Origin: Syntrophopropionicum sp964397525
GTDB taxonomy: Bacteria; Bacillota; Desulfotomaculia; Desulfotomaculales; Pelotomaculaceae
Length of the DNA stretch: 64,000 bases
Reading direction: 5' to 3'
Assembly (NCBI GenBank): GCA_964397525.1
Contig: CAYNIY010000004.1
Span: 1-64,000 of the forward strand
Shown here: positions 54,225 through 60,932 of the stretch, piece after piece
Layout: each line of letters starts with the position of its first letter
How positions within the stretch are numbered: position 1 is the first letter of the stretch
Made by a program: the position numbers and the translations under genes
Notes under the pieces: model-generated
What the model was told of the DNA's origin: nothing
Databases searched by the model: none
What the model saw: the letters and a program-made list of their open reading frames with translations, nothing else

Positions 54225-55556
54225 ATGGCATTGAAAGTGGGACTTGTCAGCCTGGGCTGCCCAAAAAACCTGGTTGATTCTGAAATTATGCTGGGGTTTA
54301 TAAAAGAATCTGGATTTGCCATCACCAGCAACGAACAGGAAGCTGATATACTGGTGATAAATACTTGTTCATTTATAGACGAGGCCAAGGAAGAGTCCAT
54401 TAACACAATCCTGGAACTGGCCAGGCATAAGGCTGAGGGGAAATGCAGGTCTATCCTTGTTGCCGGATGCCTGGCACAGCGTTATCCGCAGGAACTGCTG
54501 CTTGAAATTCCCGAAATCGACGGGTTGGTGGGTACAGGTTTTGTCACAGAAATTGCCGGGGCGATCAAAAGGACACTGAACGGGGAAAGAGTCCTGCTGG
54601 TCGGCGCCCCCGGCTGCCTGCACCAGGCAGATTCTCCCAGGATCCTGGCCACTCCTTCTTACACGGCATATCTGCAAATTGCAGAGGGCTGTGACAACCG
54701 CTGCTCATACTGTGTTATCCCGGAAATTAGGGGGCCGTACAGGAGCAGGAAGATTGAAGATGTCCTGGCTGAAGCCGCCGGGCTTGCCTCGCGGGGTGTA
54801 AAAGAACTTGTACTGACCGCGCAGGATACTACACGCTATGGGCTGGATCTGTATGCCAGATTGGCGCTGGATGAACTGCTGACCAGACTGGCAGATATTG
54901 AGGGGCTGGTTTGGATCAGGATCCTCTACGCTTACCCAACTTTTATAACTGATCAGCTGGTAGCAACCCTGGCCGCAGACAAGAAAATATGCCGCTATCT
55001 CGACATCCCCTTTCAGCATTCATCGGATACTGTGCTAAAAAAGATGAACCGTGGCGGAAGCAGGAAGGAATATGTCAGCCTGATCGAAAAACTGCGCCTT
55101 TCCATCCCGGGAATTACCCTGCGTTCTACATTTATTGTAGGTTTTCCCGGCGAGACAGAAGATGATTTTCAAGATCTGCTGGATTTTATGATGCAGGTTA
55201 AATTAGACAGGGTTGGAATCTTTGCCTATTCACGCGAAGAGGGCACAGCGGCAGCAAAAATGGACAGGCAGGTGCCGGATGAAATCAAAACAGAACGAAG
55301 GGACAGGGCGATGGAGCTCCAGCAGAAGATCTCCCTGGAAATAAACCAAAGGAAGATCGGGGAAACTGTCACTGTACTGGTGGAAGGCATTGGTTCTGAA
55401 GCTGATTTATACGAGGGCAGAAGTGAAGGAGACGCCCCAGATATTGACGGCAGGGTGTTAATTAAATCAAGCAGAAATTTAAAACCGGGGGATTTTGTCA
55501 AGGTATTAATTGAAAGCGCATCCTGGTATGACCTTTACGGAATACAGGTTGAATGA
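54225..55556 (+). CDS. rimO: Ribosomal protein S12 methylthiotransferase RimO
   Basis: Radical-SAM enzyme that methylthiolates an aspartate of ribosomal protein S12. N-terminal UPF0004 domain with cysteines of the auxiliary cluster (Cys12 in LGCPKNLVDSE, Cys48 in NTCSF, and AGCLAQR); radical-SAM motif CDNRCSYCVIPEIRGPYRSR; C-terminal TRAM domain. 443 aa. Usually pgsA follows before cinA; here repeats and a gap lie in between. Confidence 0.95.
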   Translation: MALKVGLVSLGCPKNLVDSEIMLGFIKESGFAITSNEQEADILVINTCSFIDEAKEESINTILELARHKAEGKCRSILVAGCLAQRYPQELLLEIPEIDGLVGTGFVTEIAGAIKRTLNGERVLLVGAPGCLHQADSPRILATPSYTAYLQIAEGCDNRCSYCVIPEIRGPYRSRKIEDVLAEAAGLASRGVKELVLTAQDTTRYGLDLYARLALDELLTRLADIEGLVWIRILYAYPTFITDQLVATLAADKKICRYLDIPFQHSSDTVLKKMNRGGSRKEYVSLIEKLRLSIPGITLRSTFIVGFPGETEDDFQDLLDFMMQVKLDRVGIFAYSREEGTAAAKMDRQVPDEIKTERRDRAMELQQKISLEINQRKIGETVTVLVEGIGSEADLYEGRSEGDAPDIDGRVLIKSSRNLKPGDFVKVLIESASWYDLYGIQVE

Positions 55557-55625
55557 GACGTGAGAAGTGAGACATGGGAATTAAAGGATAAGCAGATATC
55601 AGACTTCTGGCGAATGACGACTAAA
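55557..55625. repeat. gacgtgagaagtgagac ... cgaatgacgacta block
   Basis: Diverged copy of the block at 50,578 starting at the end of rimO. Confidence 0.55.
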
Positions 55626-55678
55626 ATTGCAGGTGCGACTTTAGTCGCACAATGGTCGGATAAATCCGACCCTGCAAT
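55626..55678. repeat. Three-way-junction repeat
   Basis: Outer stem ATTGCAG / CTGCAAT encloses two hairpins: GTGCGACT-tt-AGTCGCAC and GTCGGA-taaa-TCCGAC. All three helices pair without mismatch. Partial copies at 16,691 and 50,690 keep only the first hairpin. Confidence 0.7.
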
Positions 55679-55710
55679 GGCTGAAGACCAACGACCGCAG
55701 CGGAATGCAG

Positions 55711-55720
55711 NNNNNNNNNN
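55711..55720. other. Assembly gap (10 N)
   Basis: The 15 bases after the gap (ttacggaatacaggt) repeat 55,535-55,549 at the end of rimO, which suggests a local duplication or a mis-join. Confidence 0.95.
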
Positions 55721-55740
55721 TTACGGAATACAGGTATAAA

Positions 55741-55800
55741 AACGGCCAGGGGGACGGTTCTCCTGGCGCAAAACGGCCAGGGGGACGGTTCTCCTGGCGC
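55741..55800. repeat. Tandem pair of constant-core hairpins
   Basis: GGCCAGG-GGGACGGTTC-TCCTGGC twice with a period of 31 bases. Same core and arms as 16,727-16,752, with CTCCTGGC restoring the pairing that is imperfect there. Confidence 0.8.
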
Positions 55801-55817
55801 ATATTTCACTGTTGCTT

Positions 55818-55879
55818 ATATCGTTGAATGACATCAGTCTGAGGAAAGGGGACACATCCGAAACCAGGATATGTCCTCC
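55818..55879. repeat. Composite tatcgtt repeat
   Basis: tatatcgttgaatgacatca, then GGGGACACATCC ... GGATATGTCCTCC. With the preceding repeats it fills the 397-base stretch between rimO and cinA, which holds no gene. Confidence 0.75.
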
Positions 55880-55901
55880 TTTAGATCGTGCTCAATAACT
55901 T

Positions 55902-55929
55902 TTGTTTTTGATCTATGCTATGTTATAAT
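55902..55929 (+). promoter_or_regulatory. Promoter for cinA
   Basis: TTGTTT, 16-base spacer, perfect TATAAT, 25 bases before the cinA start. Confidence 0.5.
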
Positions 55930-55953
55930 TTTAACAGTGAGGATGTGTTAACC

Positions 55954-57195
55954 ATGAAGGCGGAGCTTATTTTTACCGGTACTGAAGTGTTATTAGGCCA
56001 GATTGCAAACGCTCACGCCCAGTACCTGGGGGTAAAGCTTTCAGGTATGGGAATAGAGATTCTTTTAAATACAACTGTCGGTGACAACCGGGAGCTGATG
56101 ACCAGTGTATTTAGCCAGGCACTGGAACGTTCAGAGCTGATAATTATCACCGGCGGCCTGGGCCCGACAACTGATGATTTAACCGCTGAGGTTGTGGCAG
56201 ATGTTCTCGGAGTGCCGTTGATCCAGGATCGGGAATCCCTGAAGGCAATTATGGATATCTTTCAGAACCGCGGCATGGAAATGCCGCAAAGCAATGTGAA
56301 ACAGACTTATTTCCCACAGGGATCTATTATCCTGCCGAATAAAAATGGGACAGCCCCCGGGGCTCTGATAGAAACCAATAAAAAGATAATAATTTTACTG
56401 CCAGGGCCGCCCCATGAGCTTAAACCCATGTTCGAGGATAGTGTTGTACCTTTTCTTTCCGGAAAGAAAGGCGGCAGTGAGGTTGTAAAGTACAGGATAT
56501 TTAAGCTTACCGGCATTTCCGAATCAGCAGTGCAGGATCTGCTCAAGGATATGGGGGGGCAGGGTAATCCGGGGATTGCCTATATGGCAAAACCAGCTGA
56601 GATTCAGGTGCGTATATCCGCGCAGGCAGCTGATGACAGTCAAGCCGAAGGATTGTTAGAGGCGCTTAGCGGGAAGATCAGGCCGCTGCTGGATAAATAT
56701 ATTTTTGCCCTTGATGAAGAAATTCTGGAAGAGCAAGTGGGCAAGCTGCTGTTGGAAAAGGGACTTACCCTGGGCACTGCGGAATCCTGTACCGGCGGGA
56801 TGATCGCGTCCAGATTGACCGACATTCCTGGCAGTTCCGATTATTTCAAGGGGGGAATTGTTTCCTACACCAATGAAGCAAAAAACAAGGTTCTGGGAGT
56901 CAGCCAGGAAATACTGAACACCTTTGGCGCGGTCAGCAGGGAGACAGCCGAGGCAATGGCTATGGGAGCGCGTGAAAAAATCAATGCCGACCTTGGCCTG
57001 TCAGTTACCGGTGTTGCCGGGCCGGGCGGCGGAACTGCTGAAAAGCCCAGGGGCCTTGTATATATTGCCCTTGCGGCCGCAGACAAAACAATCTGCCGCG
57101 AACACCATTTTGCCGGTTCGCGCGCGGCGGTCAGGCAGGGTACTGTGAACTCATCCTTGAACCTGCTCAGGCAGTACCTGGAAGGTAAAACATAA
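55954..57195 (+). CDS. cinA: CinA family protein
   Basis: Competence/damage-inducible protein with an N-terminal molybdopterin-binding-like domain (ELIFTGTEVLLGQI, IITGGLGPTTDDLTAE) and a C-terminal CinA domain with TAESCTGGMIASRLTDIPG, the nicotinamide-mononucleotide deamidase part in relatives. ATG at 55954 gives 413 aa; an in-frame ATG at 55915 falls in the promoter. cinA upstream of recA is a conserved arrangement, here with a helicase gene between them. Confidence 0.93.
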   Translation: MKAELIFTGTEVLLGQIANAHAQYLGVKLSGMGIEILLNTTVGDNRELMTSVFSQALERSELIIITGGLGPTTDDLTAEVVADVLGVPLIQDRESLKAIMDIFQNRGMEMPQSNVKQTYFPQGSIILPNKNGTAPGALIETNKKIIILLPGPPHELKPMFEDSVVPFLSGKKGGSEVVKYRIFKLTGISESAVQDLLKDMGGQGNPGIAYMAKPAEIQVRISAQAADDSQAEGLLEALSGKIRPLLDKYIFALDEEILEEQVGKLLLEKGLTLGTAESCTGGMIASRLTDIPGSSDYFKGGIVSYTNEAKNKVLGVSQEILNTFGAVSRETAEAMAMGAREKINADLGLSVTGVAGPGGGTAEKPRGLVYIALAAADKTICREHHFAGSRAAVRQGTVNSSLNLLRQYLEGKT

Positions 57196-57230
57196 CTACG
57201 CATAAATATATATTGGGAGGAACTTAATAA

Positions 57231-58823
57231 TTGACAACAACAAAAGATAATGTTAGTTTCGGTGGGCTGGACATTAACCGCAGGGTGTTTCAGGCTCTAG
57301 CCGAAATGGGTTTTGAAGAGCCCACACCGATCCAGTTGATGACTGTACCTCTGCTTCAGCAGGGCAGGGATGTGATTGGGCAGGCTCAGACCGGCACCGG
57401 TAAAACGGCGGCCTTTGGTATTCCCATCATAGAAATGGCCAATACAAGGTATGGCGGTGTACAGGCTCTGATCGTGACGCCAACGCGAGAGCTGGCCGTA
57501 CAGGTGGCCGTGGAAATCTCGCGCATCGGTAAATACCGGCGGGTGCGAACCTTGCCTATTTACGGCGGGCAGGCGATCGACCGCCAGATCAGAGGGTTGA
57601 GACAGGGTGTGCAGGTGGTGATCGGTACCCCGGGACGTCTTCTGGATCATTTAAGCAGGAAAACACTGTCACTGGATAATGTAAAAGTTGTGGTACTGGA
57701 TGAAGCTGACGAAATGCTGGATATGGGATTTATCGACGATATTGAATCGATACTGCAGGCTACACCTGCAGAGCGTCAGACGCTGCTGTTTTCCGCTACA
57801 ATACCTGAAGAAATAAGACGGCTGGCCAGGAAATATTTAAAGAATCCGGAATTCATCACAGTCAGCAAGCAAAATTTGACTGTTCCTCTGATCGAACAGG
57901 TCTATTACGAAACCAGGGAACCTAACAAACTGGAAAGTTTGTGCCGTATCCTTGATTCCATGACCGTTACGCTGGCCATCATTTTCTGCAGAACAAAGCG
58001 TGGTGTGGATGAACTTGTGGCAGGGATGCAGGCGAGGGGATACCCAGCGGCAGCGCTGCATGGTGATTTGAGCCAGTACCAGCGCGATCATGTCATGCGG
58101 CAGTTCCGTACCGGACAGATCGACTACCTGGTGGCAACAGATGTTGCTGCGCGCGGTTTAGATATAGAAAACGTTTCACATGTTTTCAACTATGATGTGC
58201 CGCAGGACCCCGAGTTTTACATACACCGGATCGGCAGGACAGGCCGGGCGGGAAAGACCGGTATAGCGGTCACGCTGGTTAGTCCGCGCGATTACAAGCA
58301 GCTCAAACTCATTGAAAACCTGACCAGATCTCGTATCCGCCGCGAGAAACTGCCTTCCCAGGCGGATGTCCATGAACGGCAGAAAGAAGGAATCAGAGAA
58401 AGGCTGCAAAAGATGCTTGAGGAAGGCAAGCTGGCCTATTACCGCAATATTATCGATTCTTTCGTGGATGAATATGATCCCATGGATGTAGCCGCCGCCG
58501 CTTTAAAGCTTTCACTTGACCTGGACGAGGGCAGCGACAACCTGATAGTGGAATCTTTCGGCAATACAGGCGCCAGACCGGGTATGACCAGGCTCTTTAT
58601 GACCATTGGCAGAACTGATAATATTTCATCGGCCGACCTGGTTAGGGCGATCGCCCAAGAGACTGGTATTTCTGAAAGCAGTATCGGCAATATAAATATT
58701 TATGAAAAGTTCACATTTGTAGAGGTTCCGGAAGAATGGACCAATCGCGTCATAAGCTGCCTGCACCACCAAACGATCAGAGGGCGCCGCGTCAGCGTTG
58801 ATCTGGCACGCGGCAGAAGTTAA
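57231..58823 (+). CDS. DEAD-box RNA helicase with DbpA-type RNA-binding domain
   Basis: 530-aa ATP-dependent RNA helicase. Q motif FEEPTPIQLM, Walker A AQTGTGKTA, PTRELA, VLDEADEMLDMGF, SAT, and HRIGRTGRAGKTG are all present. After the helicase core, residues ~450-528 form the DbpA/CsdA RNA-binding domain (RLFMTIGRTDNISSADLVRA). This domain targets rRNA or structured RNA in relatives, pointing to ribosome assembly or cold adaptation. TTG at 57231, ten bases from gggagg. 35 bases after cinA. Confidence 0.93.
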   Translation: MTTTKDNVSFGGLDINRRVFQALAEMGFEEPTPIQLMTVPLLQQGRDVIGQAQTGTGKTAAFGIPIIEMANTRYGGVQALIVTPTRELAVQVAVEISRIGKYRRVRTLPIYGGQAIDRQIRGLRQGVQVVIGTPGRLLDHLSRKTLSLDNVKVVVLDEADEMLDMGFIDDIESILQATPAERQTLLFSATIPEEIRRLARKYLKNPEFITVSKQNLTVPLIEQVYYETREPNKLESLCRILDSMTVTLAIIFCRTKRGVDELVAGMQARGYPAAALHGDLSQYQRDHVMRQFRTGQIDYLVATDVAARGLDIENVSHVFNYDVPQDPEFYIHRIGRTGRAGKTGIAVTLVSPRDYKQLKLIENLTRSRIRREKLPSQADVHERQKEGIRERLQKMLEEGKLAYYRNIIDSFVDEYDPMDVAAAALKLSLDLDEGSDNLIVESFGNTGARPGMTRLFMTIGRTDNISSADLVRAIAQETGISESSIGNINIYEKFTFVEVPEEWTNRVISCLHHQTIRGRRVSVDLARGRS

Positions 58824-58828
58824 AATGT

Positions 58829-58861
58829 GGGAAGCAGGGGGAAGGTTCTCTTGCTTCCTTG
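58829..58861. repeat. Constant-core hairpin cut by gap
   Basis: GGAAGCA-gggggaaggttctc-TTGCTTCC directly before the N run. Confidence 0.65.
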
Positions 58862-58961
58862 NNNNNNNNNNNNNNNNNNNNNNNNNNNNNNNNNNNNNNN
58901 NNNNNNNNNNNNNNNNNNNNNNNNNNNNNNNNNNNNNNNNNNNNNNNNNNNNNNNNNNNNN
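58862..58961. other. Assembly gap (100 N)
   Basis: Gap of conventional length between two repeats, downstream of the helicase gene and upstream of recA. Confidence 0.99.
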
Positions 58962-59001
58962 CAGAGGAAAGGGGACACACCTCCTTTGGAGGAATGTCCC
59001 C
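58962..59001. repeat. Composite repeat, hairpin part
   Basis: GGGGACACACCTCC-ttt-GGAGGaaTGTCCCC, nearly identical to 50,899-50,931; its left half is lost in the gap. Confidence 0.75.
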
Positions 59002-59058
59002 AAATAATGTCACCGAAAAATATGACGAATATATGTTCTAATTTATTTAAAATTAGTA

Positions 59059-59087
59059 TTGACAATAACCAGAATTAACCATATAAT
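59059..59087 (+). promoter_or_regulatory. Sigma-A promoter for recA
   Basis: Consensus TTGACA, 17-base spacer, consensus TATAAT; start expected near 59,094, just before the LexA box. Confidence 0.8.
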
Positions 59088-59099
59088 CTAAACATATAC

Positions 59100-59113
59100 C
59101 GAACAGGTGTTCA
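59100..59113 (+). promoter_or_regulatory. LexA (SOS) box of recA
   Basis: CGAACAGGTGTTCA matches the Gram-positive LexA/DinR operator CGAACnnnnGTTCG at all but the last base. It covers the transcription start region of recA, so LexA would block initiation until DNA damage. Confidence 0.85.
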
Positions 59114-59140
59114 TGCCTGGGAAATAGGAGAGTGAAGTCA

Positions 59141-60184
59141 TTGTCTGATAAGCAAAAAGCATTAGATTCAGCTCTTATGCAAATCGAGCGGCAGTTTGGG
59201 AAAGGTTCGATCATGAAGCTGGGAGAAGCATCAGCGAGAATCAGCATTGAAGTTATCCCCAGCGGAGCAATTGCCCTGGACATAGCCCTGGGGGTGGGAG
59301 GCGTGCCGCGAGGCCGGGTAATAGAAATATTTGGCCCGGAGTCATCCGGTAAAACCACAGTAGCACTACATATCATTGCAGAGGCGCAGAAAACAGGTGG
59401 CGAGGCTGCTTTTATTGATGCCGAGCACGCCTTGGATCCGGCTTATGCCATGAATCTAGGGGTGGATATTGACAACCTGCTGGTATCTCAGCCGGATACA
59501 GGCGAACAGGCGCTGGAAATTGCTGAGGCTCTTGTACGCAGCGGAGCCATAGATGTTATTGTTGTCGATAGTGTTGCTGCGCTGGTGCCGCGTGCTGAAA
59601 TAGAAGGAGAAATGGGTGACACCCACGTTGGGCTGCAGGCGCGTTTGATGTCTCAGGCTCTGCGCAAGCTTACAGGCGCTATCAGCAGGTCAAGGACCAC
59701 GGTGATTTTTATCAACCAGATTCGCGAAAAAGTAGGGGTGATATATGGCTCACCTGAAGTCACCACAGGCGGCCGGGCACTCAAATTTTACTCCTCAATG
59801 CGCATTGAGGTGCGAAAACAGGAAAACATAAAGCAAGGGACGGATATCATCGGCAGCCGCACGCGGGCCAAGGTGGTTAAGAACAAGGTAGCTCCGCCTT
59901 TTAAACATGCTGATTTCGATATCATGTATGGTACCGGGATATCTAAAGAGGGCAGCATCCTGGATGTTGCCGCGGAGATGGACATAATCAACAAAAGCGG
60001 CTCCTGGTACTCCTATCAGGAGAACAGGATAGGCCAAGGCCGGGAAAACGTCAAAGAATATCTCAAAGAACACCCCGAAATAACCAGCGAGATCGAGCAG
60101 AAAGTCCGCCTGGCACTGAATATGGGCGGCTCAAAAGAGACGTCCGTTTCGGAGATTCCGGTTGAAGACCAGGAAGCCAAGTGA
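59141..60184 (+). CDS. recA: Recombinase RecA
   Basis: Strand-exchange protein and co-protease of the SOS response. Walker A GPESSGKTT, IDAEHALDP, VVDSVAALVP and the DNA-binding loop 2 region (FINQIREKVGVIYGSPEVTT) are intact. TTG at 59141 is eight bases after taggaga and gives MSDKQKALDSAL, the typical N-terminus; a GTG at 59132 lies inside the ribosome site. 347 aa. Overlaps recX by four bases. Confidence 0.97.
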   Translation: MSDKQKALDSALMQIERQFGKGSIMKLGEASARISIEVIPSGAIALDIALGVGGVPRGRVIEIFGPESSGKTTVALHIIAEAQKTGGEAAFIDAEHALDPAYAMNLGVDIDNLLVSQPDTGEQALEIAEALVRSGAIDVIVVDSVAALVPRAEIEGEMGDTHVGLQARLMSQALRKLTGAISRSRTTVIFINQIREKVGVIYGSPEVTTGGRALKFYSSMRIEVRKQENIKQGTDIIGSRTRAKVVKNKVAPPFKHADFDIMYGTGISKEGSILDVAAEMDIINKSGSWYSYQENRIGQGRENVKEYLKEHPEITSEIEQKVRLALNMGGSKETSVSEIPVEDQEAK

Positions 60185-60636
60185 GCAGCGAAATAGATCG
60201 GGCCCGGTTATTTGCATATAAGCTGTTGGATTACCGTCCCCGTGCGGAGGTTGAACTGCAGCGGCGCCTTGAGCAAAAAGGATACTCTCAGGAAGTTGCC
60301 GAGATCACCATTAATAATTTAAAGAGGCTGGGTTACATCGAAGACAGGGCCTTTGCCCGTTATTGGGTTAAAGTGCGATTTGGGAAAAAAGGCTGCTTTG
60401 CACTAAGGCAGGAGTTGCTGGGAAAGGGTGTTGATGCTGAAATCATAAATGAAATCCTGGCGGAGTTAGACCCTGAAGCAGAGCACAATTGTGCATTAAA
60501 CATGGCGAAGAAAAAGATCAAGTATTGCAGTGGCGGATGCTCTTATTCACGCCTGGCAGGATTTCTTGGACGCAGGGGGTTTTCATCTGAAGTAATTTAT
60601 AAAGTGTGTCAGGCTCTTCACCGCAGGGAGGGTTAA
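60181..60636 (+). CDS. recX: Regulatory protein RecX
   Basis: Small helical protein that caps or disassembles RecA filaments. Three-helix repeats are visible: AYKLLDYRPRAEVELQRRLE, then LGYIEDRAFARYWV, and RLAGFLGRRGFSSEVIYKV at the end. GTG at 60181 overlaps the recA stop (GTGA), so translation is coupled. 151 aa, average size. Confidence 0.93.
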   Translation: MSSEIDRARLFAYKLLDYRPRAEVELQRRLEQKGYSQEVAEITINNLKRLGYIEDRAFARYWVKVRFGKKGCFALRQELLGKGVDAEIINEILAELDPEAEHNCALNMAKKKIKYCSGGCSYSRLAGFLGRRGFSSEVIYKVCQALHRREG

Positions 60637-60649
60637 GCGCCGTTAATTC

Positions 60650-60678
60650 TTGACAGTATTATGAAAAACCTGTACAAT
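60650..60678 (+). promoter_or_regulatory. Strong sigma-A promoter upstream of the candidate RNA and rny
   Basis: TTGACA, 17-base spacer, TACAAT, 14 bases after recX. Transcription would start near 60,685. Confidence 0.8.
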
Positions 60679-60684
60679 AATTCT

Positions 60685-60890
60685 GGTAGAAAATAGAATT
60701 GTATACTACTTTGTACGGGTTTTATTATAGATAAAATCCAATAGTGTCGGGAGGCAGGAGTTTGGCTGGTTTTACCGGCCGAACTTTTAGATTATGCTCT
60801 TATAGAGGGCTGATTTTCCTTACCTGGAACTGGACAAGTATATAAGTAGTATCAGTATGTTTTCTGCCGAGTTTACTCGGTGTTTTTTTT
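60685..60890 (+). ncRNA. Candidate structured RNA / leader upstream of rny
   Basis: Between a strong promoter and an intrinsic terminator lie ~205 bases without a reading frame but with several strong helices. ATACTACTT (60,703-711) pairs with AAGTAGTAT (60,844-852) as a closing stem. Inside are GGGTTTTAT-tatag-ATAAAATCC (60,717-739), AGTTTGGCTGG-tttta-CCGGCCGAACT (60,759-785), a small GCTCT/AGGGC hairpin near 60,795-810, and a possible CAGG/CCTG helix. The terminator CCGAGT-tt-ACTCGG plus T8 follows at once. It could be a free small RNA or a cis leader of rny. I did not match it to a known class (it is not TPP, T-box or SAM by eye); 6S RNA is possible since its ends pair, but the branched interior is not rod-like. 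Confidence 0.55.
60865..60890 (+). terminator. Intrinsic terminator before rny
   Basis: CCGAGT-TT-ACTCGG then TG and eight T. It stands 43 bases before rny, so rny expression needs read-through or another promoter. Confidence 0.8.
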
Positions 60891-60932
60891 GTAGTTTTAA
60901 CTTAATATTATATTAATAAGGAGGTGAGTCGC

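Noticed and set aside
58798..59078. Open frames through the N run at 58.9 kb
   Set aside because: Artefacts of unknown bases and repeat hairpins.
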